Shown here one piece after another: positions 11,491-22,353 of a stretch of DNA of 64,000 nt. The position numbers and the translations under genes were made by a program. The DNA is taken from NCBI GenBank assembly GCA_003024175.1, contig MDYQ01000057.1, forward strand, positions 1 to 64,000, in the 5' to 3' direction. The notes beneath the pieces were generated by a model. It was not told the DNA's origin, made no database searches, and saw only the letters and a program-made list of their open reading frames with translations. The stretch comes from Planoprotostelium fungivorum (lineage: Eukaryota > Evosea > Variosea > Cavosteliida > Cavosteliaceae). The first letter of the stretch is position 1; each line of letters opens with the position of its first letter.

Positions 11491-13634
11491 CTACTGAGAG
11501 ATGTCCTCTATTGGAACCTCCTCGCTCCACAGATCGTACAGCAACTTGAACAGAGCACTCGTCACCGAAATCTTGTAAGGCGTGGGATTCATCGTCCTCA
11601 AGTGATCTTCTCTCATGATCTTCACCTGATCACATCTCAATCACCGCACATCTCAATCACCGCATGAGAAATCCTCCTCACCTGAGTCAGAGCGTAGCTC
11701 CTGATGTCATCGAGCGAGTGAAAGTCCTCTGCCACTTGTCCTTCGTTCCAGTACAACTTTAAGAGGGGCTCCACCCTGGTCGGTGTGATGTAGGCTCTCT
11801 TCTTCTGATCGAAGGGGTGCATCACCTTCCATCATCAGTCCCTCTCCCTCCCTGAATCATTCACCTGGATGCGTTTTCCTGGCTCGGGATGGTCTGGATC
11901 GTTTTGTGTCGTGATGAGGTCCAGTATGGGGTGCTGTGCGTTACCCCAAATGCGGTAGATGCTCTTTCGGCTGGGTAGAGTCACCTTGGCCATGTCTTGT
12001 GATAACTTGATCCTCGGCTTCCCCTCGATCTCCACTGGATTCTTGATTAGTTGATGGCAGACGAGAGGACTCACCCAGCTTGTAGACGCAACCCAGGGCA
12101 GGCTGTGCCTCGCAGGTGACGAGGTTCGTGCCGATGCCAAAGGTATCGATCTCGTGACCCTGCTGCTGCAGAGATGACAGCGTCCTCTCGTTGATGTCGT
12201 TGGAAGCGACGATATTCAGTTTGGCAAAATAGTCGATCTGGAACCTGCAACGCTCAGTCAAGAGGCTACGAAAGAGTATAAATCCTCACTTCTCTCCCCA
12301 CTTGACGAACAATTTTCTCGTCTCCTTGGATAAGTATGAGAGATCGCCTGAATCTAAACGGATGCCGTTGGCCTTGTAGCCCAACCTGTGAAGGGCCACG
12401 GCCACGGTGAGGAAATTGATGACGCCCGATTTGAGCGTGTCGTAAGAATCTACGAGTGCGAGGAAAGTGTTGGGGAAGGAGACGGCGTAAGCAGTGAAGG
12501 CGGCTAATTCTCCTTGGTTCGTCTGAGTGACGAGGTCCGCCTGCTTGTAGACCTCTTGGACCATCTCCCAGAGATCGAATACTTTGCCCTGAAGAAGAAT
12601 GAATCTGATGCTGGACTCGAAATGACGATCGATCGGACGATGATCGGATGATGCATCGATTACGAGTCGATCACTCACGTTGACGTCCTTCAGCTCTCTG
12701 ACTCTAAGATCAGACACATCCGTGAAGGAGGTCACGTAAGAGTGTGCGTGAGTTCCTTTGACGGGGATACCAAAGAGATGTCCGGCGAGAACGTTGCTGG
12801 TGCCGTCAAATCCTCCCATGTAACTGTACTTGGAGGCAGAGATACCTCCATCGGGACCTGGTCGATCGTGTCACACGATTACATCATGCAAAAGAAAAAC
12901 ACGAGCGAGAGGGAGACGTCGTCTGTGATGAAGTAGATGGAGATCACCTTGTGCTCTGCGTAAGCCAAATTCGAAGAGGGTGCTGTTCTGCCCGGCGACG
13001 ATTCGATGACGAAGGGCGTTGGTGGCGACGAGAGAGGGATAGTTGACAAGGGTCAAGAGGGTCGTCTCTAACATCTGAGTGACACCGATCGGACCTGCGA
13101 ATCTTCAATCGAAGGTTGAGGAGTGGATATCACCTTCCACCCGGATGAGAGGAAGACGTGGGAACACGAGAGTTCCTTCGGGGATGGCGTAGATCTTGAC
13201 CTTACTGCAATTGAGTGAGAGTAGCCAATCGAAGAATTCGGCTGGACAATGAGGGAGAATCTCTTTGAGATAGTCTATGTGCTCGCGAGTGAAGTGAAAA
13301 TTACTGACGTGGCGGATCTGGACATAGGTCAATTAAAGATGGTGGCATCAAAATGGTCGAGACGAGATCTCACCACTTCGTCTAGACCAGCGAACATGGT
13401 GATCTCTCCTCCAAACGGATTCTTTCTAAAGTAAAGATCGAAGACGGCATGAAGATCCTGACGACCTTGTTGCCAATAAGAATAAGCCATCGTGATCTGG
13501 TAGAGGTCGTTCAGTAGAGGGGTAACAAAGTTGTTGGTGGGTGCGGAAGTCTTGCTCTGGCTCTTCCATTGTGGCGCAATGTGGGTCTTACTCCTGTGTC
13601 TCTTCACAACGAATGGGCCATCTGCATCGGCCAT
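11491..13634 (-). CDS. NAPRT: Nicotinate phosphoribosyltransferase
   Basis: Catalyses nicotinate + PRPP (+ ATP) to nicotinate mononucleotide, the first step of the Preiss-Handler route to NAD. Visible family blocks in order: [18 protein letters not shown] at the N-terminus, [59 protein letters not shown], the active-site histidine block [32 protein letters not shown], and [11 protein letters not shown]. The C-terminal domain follows to a TAG at 11491. Start at 13634 gives a short basic leader before the conserved core; no obvious targeting signal. Length of about 530 residues is normal. Introns are short and the exon phases agree. Confidence 0.95.
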
Positions 13635-14139
13635 CTTCTTTGCTCGTCCCTAGTGGTCTTTTGTTCGCTCGAAAACACGACTTCCAAGAAAACCGTTTTT
13701 CGTAAATATTTTGAAATGGTGGCAGTTGGTTTATTTCATCTTCTATGCACCCATCCGATTTGCAAAGATTGACTCCCTCACGTTTCTGTTGATACTGGTG
13801 CCAGTTTAGTCAAATGCTAGTAGTCATTGGAAACGTAACTAAGCACCATGAGACTTACTGAAGGTCAGATCGTCGCTCATTTTGGGAGATCTATGCAAAG
13901 TGCAGCTCAGGATACCACAACACGATTCGTCGGTATCGAAATCTTACGGAACACAGGTTTAATCACGAACAGCCGTCAGCCACATCATCCGACGTCCATC
14001 CCAACATCGATTGAACCGAGATCTTCAACAATTGAGGAGCCCGCACCATATCAGCCCAGGAACCAAATAATATGAACTTTGATCGTCATGGGCTCGAGCC
14101 GCTCATTGTGATTTTCCAGTGTTTGTCTAGTAACAGAAT
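13635..14139. other. Intergenic region between the NAPRT start and the 3' end of the beta-helix gene
   Basis: Holds the NAPRT upstream region and the 3' untranslated region of the next minus-strand gene, whose AATAAA overlaps its stop codon (14140-14145). A 75-codon plus-strand frame at 13848-14075 has no family match and overlaps this 3' region, so I do not call it. Confidence 0.5.
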
Positions 14140-17100
14140 TTATTGTTCTTCGATTATGAGGAGTGGCTCATAACTAACGGAGTGCTTTTTCTTCCGTTTC
14201 ATCCAAAACTTGTGGATAGCGATGAACAGACCTGCGGTGAAGGGAACTACGATGAAAAACTGTGATCCATGTCAGATTTATACTGTTTTCAACTCACCAG
14301 GAGTGCGTGAGAGTATCTATCTTCTAGCTGTCCGTTCAGCAGGGTCAGACAGCAGAGAGACACAAGACAGATCGTCTCCAGTGACTGACCTCCAAGCGTT
14401 ACAAAAGGTGCGAATAAGAGATGAAGAAGGAGAGCAGTGAGAAGAAGGAAACGCATTACAGTTGCAGACCTATCGAATCAGCTCTGTGAGACGCAAGGTG
14501 CTTACCATCTCTCATCTGTGATGAATACGTAGGCCACTGCAATGGCTAGTCTGCGCAGCATGTATACGCTCTCCCAGTATCTGTCGCCTCTTCACTCTCA
14601 CTCCTGTATTTCACCCCTCTCACTTTCTAGTGTCTCTGTAACAACCATCTAAAACCATGAGGACATCTCCGCCCGTCGCTGTTTCCGTTCCCTTCAGCTT
14701 TCGTCTGGCTCGTGTTACAGACGTACAATATGACTCAGACGATCACCTGAGGAAGATGAGAATCAGAGGACAAGGTAAGAGGAGGATGGAAGCTGCGCAG
14801 AAGAGGGCGATTCTCCAAGGTTGATCACACTTCTCTGTTCCCGCATTGTACATGATCCATCGTGATGGTTCGATCTGTCATCCCTCATTCTTGGGTTTTC
14901 CTATAGATCTTATCTCACCTCGATGCAGAAGTAGAGTTTTAGATAGGATGCAATAAGACCGCTGTACATCAGCAAGAAGGCCGTGACAAGGGCCGTGGTA
15001 CAACGACTGAGCATGCCCCTCTCGGATAGTGCGTTCGTCAATAGTAGGATCCTTCTTCGGGGCATCGTACATCCCACCCTTCGACAGATAAGGGCGCATA
15101 GACAAGAGAAGACCAAGAGGGCGACGGTACCAGAGGGAATGTAGAGCGATATGAACTCTCTCAGAATATAATTCATCTGTCCTACGCAAATACCGAGAGG
15201 GGATGATCCCAAGTTGGTCGGTGCAGTGAAGAGGGAAGAGATGATATTGATGACACTGTTCTGCCTCTCTTGTTTCACTGTAGCCATACTCAATCACAGA
15301 ATTATTCGAATGACATCGACGATGAATGAAGCAAAGAATTTCCCACGTAAGAGCGGGACTGTCTGAACAAAATAGGACAAGGACTTCCACACGGCTCCAT
15401 CTCCTATCGGTAGAAACAGTAGTATTACCACGTAGATGAATGGAATGGAGGATAGAAGGATGATCCACTGAGGTCTGCAGCGATGGAGTGGGAGGCAAGA
15501 AGAAGTGAGGAAGCCAAGTGTGTACCCGTCAGCACAGCCGCCACACAGATCACCGCTGCGGTGACCGATGCACGATTCGTTCCACAGGTGGTCAGATTGA
15601 CTGCAGTATCCATTGGGGCAGTTGTGACAGATCAACTGACCCGCTGTATTGTTACCACACCAATAGTTGGGTTTACCCTGTCCTCGTGAGATCTTTTGAT
15701 ACGGAAATACATGACATCGAATGACGAATTCATCGTTGAAGACGTATCACCATCATGATAGGATGATGCATGTGACTGCACCTTGGGGGTCTGTCCGTCC
15801 AGACATTCTACTCCCTTCTCTGGACATGTCTCACACTTGTTGCCTCTCTCCTCATCCTCCACCACCGCCCCTCTACCCAGGAAATACGTTCCAGTTGGAC
15901 ACGGTCTACAACTCCACACGAGAGAAGAGGATACATTCGACGATGCCAAATACCTCTCTTCCGTACACCATAGAGACACTCCCTCGTAGTGGTACTGACC
16001 GTTGAGGAAGAGGACAGAGTGATCCACGAGAGGGTCATTGATGTCATCTTGCACGATGATGTTGACATTGTACATCTGCGATCGTCAACCACAAGTTCGC
16101 GTTCGATCTCTCACTCGAAGAGAATCCGCAGATAAGGATAAGGCCGAACTGTGAGGCGACCGATTTTCGATCAAATTGCAGTGCGATAGGAATACATGAG
16201 TGTTGTGACCTGACATGAGTATGGCACCACCAGCTGTCGGGCTGGTATTATTGTAGAGGGTGATGGATGTCAGATTTACGTGAGACATCTCGGTAGTGGT
16301 GGTGATGCCTCCCTTACCACAATGGCTGATGCTGTGGGATGTCAGCTGAAGCACGTCGAAGCTTTCACATCCTTTCTCTGATTTTGAAATATACGACACA
16401 CCTCACCAAATCGATGCGGATGTCTGAGAATGCAGTTCCACCTATGTTAATAGCACCTCCGCCATATCCACTGATACTGCTATTCCTGATGAAGAGGGAA
16501 CATCTTGTCATCTGCAAGACGTGCAAGGCAGGCTTTCCTGGGTAAAGAGAAGGTCCCGTCCAGACATTATCCGTGATGTGAAGCTTCGCTACCGCTCTTG
16601 TGATGAATGTGAACTCTGCTGTGGAGATAGAATTCCGTGTCACGTTGGTGTCACCAGAGGTTGTCGTCATCGTATGGATGGAGCTGAAGAAGAGCTCGGT
16701 GAACGTGTTGTCCGTTATGAGATGTGTACCTCTTGTGTGCTCCTCTCCTGTCTGTAATACTCAGTCATCACCATACGAGTGATGAACGGTGAATACGTGT
16801 TCAGAAAAATCAGCTGAGAAAATTGTGTTTATACATAGAGTCTACTCACTTCCAAAATTTTGCAGATAAAGATATCGTTGTGTTGAACTACGAGGGGCAA
16901 GCCATTGGACTCAATGATCAGATATCTCAACGCATTGTGCCGGATGTTGAGATCAGTGTATTGTACGTTTGAACCTCTTTTGCTCAAAGTCAAGGCTGAA
17001 ATCCAATTGTTCTCGATCGAAATGAGCGTTGCATCATCCCCAGAGACAAAGATAGTAAATTGAACGTCACACTCGCCAAATCGGTTTTCCACCAATTTCA

Positions 17101-17982
17101 AGTCAGGTACACCCTTGGCTAATAATTTGATCCCTACAGAGGACAGAGTGTTGTTCTGCATAAGAATATGACGATCCGTATGTTGATTGTTCGGCCCATC
17201 CCACGAGATGAAGAGAGTCCGATGTGACAGGTTTGGAACGGGGTTTTTCTGCACGAGGTCGCAGGTGTTGTTGATGATCTCTTGAAAGGATCGGACTCCT
17301 GTGGCCCTGTCTGAGAAGGAGAGGCTAGAAGATCCCAGCATGTGGTTACCGCTGACACGGAAGAGGGAGGGTGATGATGACACGTTAGTTGATACGGATT
17401 GCTCAGAGAGGGAAGAGTGGAAGAGATTCAATCGGGTGTTGTTGAAGAGACAATCGCTGATGGTCGAATTGGGAGAAATGCTGCTTGAAGACAGCTGAAG
17501 GTAGATCGATGTCAGTCAAGTCCGACAAGTGACGGAGTCTCACCTTGAGAACTGAATGGGAGAGATGCAACGACTTCAGGGTGATGTTCGTGCAATCTGG
17601 TCCACTGACCTCACAATTGTTGATGTGTAAACGGTGCCAATACAATGAGGCCTGCACATCACAAGAGACCTCGACTTCGTTTAAACAATAGATTTGAGGC
17701 TCCTATCCATGTCAGTATTTGTTCCGCCGATCAATTCACCTGTCCATCTGAGTCCACATTTTGCCATGCTTGCATTTTAGACGGTATTCGATCTGTGACA
17801 TTATATTGACCGGAAGACAGACAGACGTTCGTGCTGTTGTATGGTATGTTTCTACAGGGGTGCAGCAGGTCTCCGCACGATGCATCATCGCTTCCGGAGA
17901 GACCGTCCACATAAATCTCACAAACGTCCAGAGAGCTGGCGATATATAGAAAGAGGAAGAGACATAAGGACCGGTTGAGCAT
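14140..17982 (-). CDS. Secretory-pathway beta-helix protein with Cys-rich module and multi-pass membrane C-terminus
   Basis: Large membrane protein of a type common in protists: signal peptide (MLNRSLCLFLFLYIASS), then CEIYVDGLSGSDDASCG and several hundred residues of right-handed parallel beta-helix sequence with GGAI-type turns and many sequons. A cysteine-rich juxtamembrane module (CPTGTYFLG, CETCPEKGVECLDG, CHNCPNGYCSQS, GDLCGGCADGY) leads to about seven hydrophobic helices. The C-terminal exons were found by following splice phase past 14.9 kb: IEPSRWIMYN, RIALFCAASILLLPCPLILI, YWESVYMLRRLAIAVAYVF, MRFLLLTALLLHLLFAP, then FFIVVPFTAGLFIAIHKFW and a basic tail ending at 14140. Function unknown: adhesion or sensing is inference. 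A MITE begins 3 bp upstream of the start codon. Confidence 0.82.
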
Positions 17983-17984
17983 CT

Positions 17985-18114
17985 GATTCAGTTTTTCTGG
18001 TTGGTAGTCAAATGGTGCATTGAGAATGGATCACTTCTCTCCCGACTACTGGAATATGCATGACAAAAAAATTAGTGATCCAAATGCATGGACACCAACC
18101 AGAAAAACCAAATC
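17985..18114. mobile_element. MITE, copy A (about 130 bp, inverted-repeat ends)
   Basis: Non-coding element with about 21-bp terminal inverted repeats sharing GTTTTTCTGGTTGGT. It is nearly identical, in opposite orientation, to 55671-55799. The flanks CATCT (17980-17984) and AATCT (18115-18119) look like a slightly diverged 5-bp target duplication. It carries no frame of its own and would need transposase from elsewhere. It sits directly in front of the start codon at 17982 of the beta-helix gene, so it must contribute that gene's leader or core promoter unless transcription starts elsewhere. Confidence 0.9.
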
Positions 18115-18503
18115 AATCTTCTGTGATGCAGATAATTACGCTTGATGGAGGGATTTTCTCAGAATTACTGCACCCTATTTCTCAAGTGCGTTGGTTAATT
18201 ATTCACCCCTTTGGTCCACAACAATGGAACTCGTACAGAACTCGAAACTAATGAAAAGGACGAAGAACTAATTTATGCCCACGGGAAGCACTGGGGATGC
18301 AGTCTTCCTCTACCTCGCTAGCAAACTTGCCGAGAGGCAGGCCCTCCAGCAACGGTTGCTCGTTGTGTGTCAGCCTTCTTAGAGTCTGTGCGAGTGCATA
18401 GTACAGGTCTCCTCACATATATTCTCGCCTGTGTCTGTGGTGATGAAAAACTTGGAAATCTTTGATGTCGCCTCTGAACGTTGTGAATCCTATATGCGCC
18501 ACA

Positions 18504-18836
18504 GATGCCAGTGAGTTGAACACTCCAATCGTACCGTACTGCTCCGTCCGCGTACACCACGCTTTCATCACGGCCCTTGTGCCGCACGATGATCTACAAG
18601 CCCTCTTCTATTCACTGATCGCAATTGCATTTGGAGAGGTGCCCTGGAGACATTCTTTCTTTGCAGAGATGGAGACTATGAAGCAAGCATATTCGTGGGC
18701 ATTATATTGCTCGACCAGAGACCAAGAGCTGTGCTCTATTGTGGGAAGGTATTCATTGAATATTTGGATTATAGTGCAAGAATTTTCAAGAATGCAAAGC
18801 GTGAACACAGACATTCAAAAGAAAAGATACAACTCT
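18504..18836 (+). pseudogene. Remnant of a casein-kinase-1-like kinase C-lobe
   Basis: A plus-strand frame contains TPIVPYCSVRVHH, then PHDDLQALFYSLIAIAFGEVPW, which resembles the 'GTxRYxSxxxH ... RDDLESLxYxLxxxxxGxLPW' block of CK1-type kinases, and then helices ending LNIWIIVQEF and QKKRYNSVFRSL. There is no N-lobe, catalytic loop or DFG segment upstream, and the frame runs into the 3' end of the opposite gene. The best reading is a decayed kinase fragment. A chance resemblance cannot be excluded without a profile search. Confidence 0.38.
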
Positions 18837-18848
18837 GTATTTCGTTCA

Positions 18849-21800
18849 TTAAGCCTTCTTACTGGGAGTGACAGGACCTCTGGATGTCTTCACGGGGGAA
18901 GCTGCAACTTTACTCGGTGCCGCCGTAGCCTTGCTGGGTGAGGCTGCGCTCTTGCTTGCCGGGCCCGCCGCCTTCTTCAGCTTGACTGCAGTGGGATCGA
19001 ACATGGGGACCTATTTAGATCAGCGTACCTCGTCTCTTCCTTCCTCACCTGTGGTCCGGAGGCTGCCGCTGGCCTGGCTACAGGCGAGGAAGCCTTCTTC
19101 AGGGTAACAGACCCGGGGTCTATTTTCGGCATCACTGTGGGGGTGAGTGATCGTCTACAACCGTAACGATACGTACTGGGTCCTCCCGCCTTGGATGGTG
19201 TGGCCGTTTGAGTCTTCGCCTCCGACTTGTTCTTCCTGCTGAGCTCTTCGTTGGACAGTACTTTCCCCTTGAACCTGCGAATGCGATCAGCGCTCGCTCG
19301 TCGTCACATTGCATTCACTGGTTGCGGTTGCTTGGCTTGGCATTCTTCTTCTTGTTTGGCCTCTTCAGCGTCAAGTGATCCAGCTTGTCACCGCTGGGTC
19401 TGTGGTGTCCAAGTGGGTCCTACCCCCGTGAGTCCTCTCTACAACGTTGTAGACTCACATTGGGATCCACAGATTCAGCGGAAGATCGAATGTCGATGTC
19501 CTGCTCGCTGGATGAACGGACGCTGAAAGAGTCCTCGCTGTTCTCCGTCTCTCCTTCGGCCTCTTCTCCCTCGTTCTCTGCTCCTTCTTCTCCTTCTTCT
19601 TGTTCTCCTTGCTCCTCTGTATCCTCCGTGGCTTCTTCTCCGTTGTCTTCAGTCTCGGCTTCAGCTTCAGCTTCGGCGGCTTCGACTTCGGCAGCTTCGG
19701 CGGCTTGTCTCTCCTCCTCTTCTATTCTCGCTTGCTCCTCGGCTTCTGCCGCTTCGGCCTCTCTCTTTGCCTTCTCTTCAGTCTCCTTCTGTGCCTTCTC
19801 CTCAGCCTCCTTCTTAGCTTTCTCTTCGGCTTCCTTCTTGGCCTTAGCCTCAGCCTCTGATCTTGCCTTCGCCTCTGCCGCTGCTTGGGCAGCAGCTGCC
19901 TCAGCTTCCTTCTTCGCTTTCTCCTCAGCCTCGCGTTTAGCCTTCTCTTCAGCTTCCTTCTTTGCCTTCTCCTCAGCTTCCTTCTTGGCCTTCTCTTCAG
20001 CCTCCTTCTTGGCCTTAGCCTCAGCTTCCTTCTTGGCCTTCTCTTCAGCTTCCTTCTTGGCCTTAGCCTCAGCTTCCTTCTTGGCCTTAGCCTCAGCTTC
20101 CTTCTTTGCCTTCTCCTCAGCTTCCTTCTTGGCCTTCTCTTCAGCCTCCTTCTTGGCCTTAGCCTCAGCTTCCTTCTTGGCCTTCTCTTCAGCTTCCTTC
20201 TTGGCCTTCTCTTCAGCCTCCTTCTTGGCCTTCTCCTCAGCTTCACGCTTGGCCTTCTCTTCAGCCTCTGATCTTGCCTTTGCCTCTGCCGCTGCTTGGG
20301 CAGCAGCTGCCTCAGCTGCTTCTTTCTTCGCCTTCTCCTCCGCTTCACGTTTGGCCTTCTGTTCAGCCTCCTTCTTAGCTTTCTCTTCGGCTTCACGCTT
20401 GGCCTTCTCCTCGGCTTCCTTCTTGACCTTCTCTTCAGCCTCTGATCTTGCCTTCGCCTCAGCTGCTGCTTGGGCAGCAGCTACCTCAGCTGCTTCTTTC
20501 TTTGCCTTCTCCTCCGCTTCCTTCTTCGCTTTCTCCTCAGCCTCGCGTTTAGCCTTTTCCTCAGCTTCCTTCTTGGCCTTCTCCTCTGCCTCTGCTTCAG
20601 CTGCTTCCTTCTTTGCCTTCTCCTCAGCTTCCTTCTGGACTTGAGCTTCTGCCTCTGCTCTTGTCTTCGCTTCGGCTGCTGCTTGGGCAGCAGCTACCTC
20701 AGCTGCTTCCTTCTTCGCCTTCTCCTCAGCCTCGACTCTAGCCTTCTCCTCAACCTCCTCCTTGGCTTTCTTTTCAGCTTCTTTCTTGGTCTTCTCCTCT
20801 GCCTCTGCTCTTGCCTTTGCTTCTACCGCTGCTTGAGCAGCAGCCTCCTTTGCCTTGTCTTCGGCCTCCTCCTTGGCCTTGTCTTCAGCTTCCTTTTTCG
20901 CTTTCTCCTCCGCCTCCTTCTTCGCCTTGTCTTCAGCTTCTCTCTTCGCTCGCTGCTGAGCCTCTATCCTCGCTACCTCCGCAGCAGCCTGTGCCGCAGC
21001 GACGGCCTCGGCCTCCTTCTTTGCCTTCTTGTCCGCTTCCCTCTTGGCCTTCTCTTCCTCTTCTTCTCTCTTGGCCTTCCTCTCAGCCTCTGCCTTCAGA
21101 TCTTCTTCTTCTTCTCTCTTCCTTCTCTGTTCAGCCTCCCGTCTAGCCTTCTCTTCGGCTTCCTTCTTTGCCTTTCGTTCGGCCTCTTGCTTGGATTTTA
21201 ATTCGGCTGCGGCTCGGGCGGAGGCTTCTGCGGCGAGCTTGGCGGCAGCTTCGGCGTCTCTCCTGGCCTTCGCTTCGGCTTCTTGCTTCGATTTGATCTC
21301 GGCCTGTTGTCTTCTGAATTCGTCCTGTCTTTGTGTGAATTTCACATGAGATCGTGATGATCGCGATCGCGATCATCTTCACGTGTTGATCTTGTACGTT
21401 GTGATCGATAGACGAGAAGAAACGTATCAGCTCCTCACCTCTACGTCGACTGTGTTCTGTGCGGACTGCATGCGTGTCATCATCTCGACGTAAAAATTGG
21501 TTTCCACACCTTCTTCTTCTGCAGATCTTCTTTCACTGACTCGGCTTGTAGGTCGGCCAATTGACCCAGTTGAGGCTTAGACTCCCTGGGTGGAGTTGGT
21601 GGTATGGCTGGTGGTGAGCGTGCTGCCATCACCGGCTGTACGGGTGCTGGTTGAGTCAACAGGGGCGAGGAGGGTCGCTGTGGAACGGCTGGCGTCTGTT
21701 CGATCGTCAAATCATGTGATTGATATGGATGTGATGTCATCACCGATCGAGCCGGAGGAGACGAAGTGGGAAATGGTTCGAGTGGTGGTGAGGGAAGTCT

Positions 21801-22228
21801 GATCGACGTTAGAAAATGGGGATGGTGGATGATTCAATCACCTCTTCTCCTCGCTCTTTCTAGGTGGTACCGTTGGGTTAGAATTTTTCGTCATGGATAC
21901 TGCACCGGTCTCATCCAAAGATCGGGTCAGTATGACAGGAGAAGGGACCTGCGGCTGGGAAGATGAAGACTTCTGTTGCCTGAAGGATTCATATTCCTCT
22001 CTCTCCTTTTGGACCTCTGCGACGCGATCAGATTTCTGATATTACATATGATTCTGATCCTTGAAAGGTAGGGATATATCTTGATTTGATTTTGATAATA
22101 CTGACCATGTGAATCACTCAAGAGAGGGGAGCTGGGTTCATCTCTGGCCGGCTGCGAAAGTCAATCAGTGGACGAGTCATAGACACATTTTGACACACCT
22201 TTGACCTCTTTGAGAAACAGTTACCCAT
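18849..22228 (-). CDS. Myristoylated Ala/Lys/Glu-rich long-helix protein
   Basis: No named family recognised. The start at 22228 gives MGNCFSKRSK, a consensus for N-myristoylation with an adjacent palmitoylatable Cys. Next comes a Pro/Ser-rich linker (PTVPPRKSEEKRLPSPPLEP, SPPAIPPTPPRE). Then comes a roughly 600-residue, almost uninterrupted charged helix built of EAEEKAKK octads broken by Ala-rich AAAAQAAAEAKAR segments, suggesting a single alpha-helix or long coiled coil. The C-terminus reconstructed across introns contains a repeated 'DPxxVxLKKA' motif (KIDPGSVTLKKA, MFDPTAVKLKKA) and a basic Ala/Ser/Pro tail (SKSAASPSKATAAPSK) ending at 18849. The layout suggests a membrane-tethered spacer with a basic, possibly cytoskeleton- or nucleic-acid-binding end; this is inference. 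The exon joins near 21.5 kb and 22.1 kb are less certain than the rest. Confidence 0.72.
19790..20960. repeat. Coding minisatellite: 24-bp unit with higher-order Ala-rich blocks
   Basis: The helix gene contains many copies of a 24-bp unit (plus strand like CTTCTTGGCCTTCTCTTCAG followed by C-rich bases) encoding KKEAEEKA. Every few hundred bases a block encoding AAAAQAAAEAKAR interrupts it (near 19.87, 20.29, 20.46, 20.68 and 20.82 kb). The nested pattern shows expansion both of single octads and of larger blocks. Confidence 0.85.
21356..21377. repeat. Perfect 22-bp palindrome in an intron
   Basis: The sequence is its own reverse complement over 22 bp, centred on CGCGATCGCG, with no spacer. 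It lies inside the roughly 100-bp intron before the helix-coding exon of the Ala/Lys/Glu-rich gene. It could form a hairpin in the pre-mRNA; any function is speculative. Confidence 0.8.
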
Positions 22229-22353
22229 CTGATTTCAAGCAGGTCGTCTGACTGACACGATGGATATGTCGTCTGAGTTGTAAACCAATTTCTCATCATT
22301 TAAAATCAGCCCTCAACGCCCGATCATGGTGGAACTTCTAAAGACATATCTGT

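Noticed and set aside
13848-14075. A 75-codon plus-strand frame
   Set aside because: No family match, no introns or partners, and it overlaps the 3' flank of the opposite gene.
14657-14824. A 55-codon plus-strand frame starting MRTSPPVAVSV
   Set aside because: It lies antisense to an intron and exon end of the beta-helix gene; the minus-strand exons splice in phase through this region, so it is a shadow.
19385-20644. A 419-codon plus-strand open frame rich in Ser/Ala/Phe
   Set aside because: It is the exact antisense shadow of the KKEAEEKA repeat exon; its repetitive composition follows from the 24-bp unit and it has no start context or domain.
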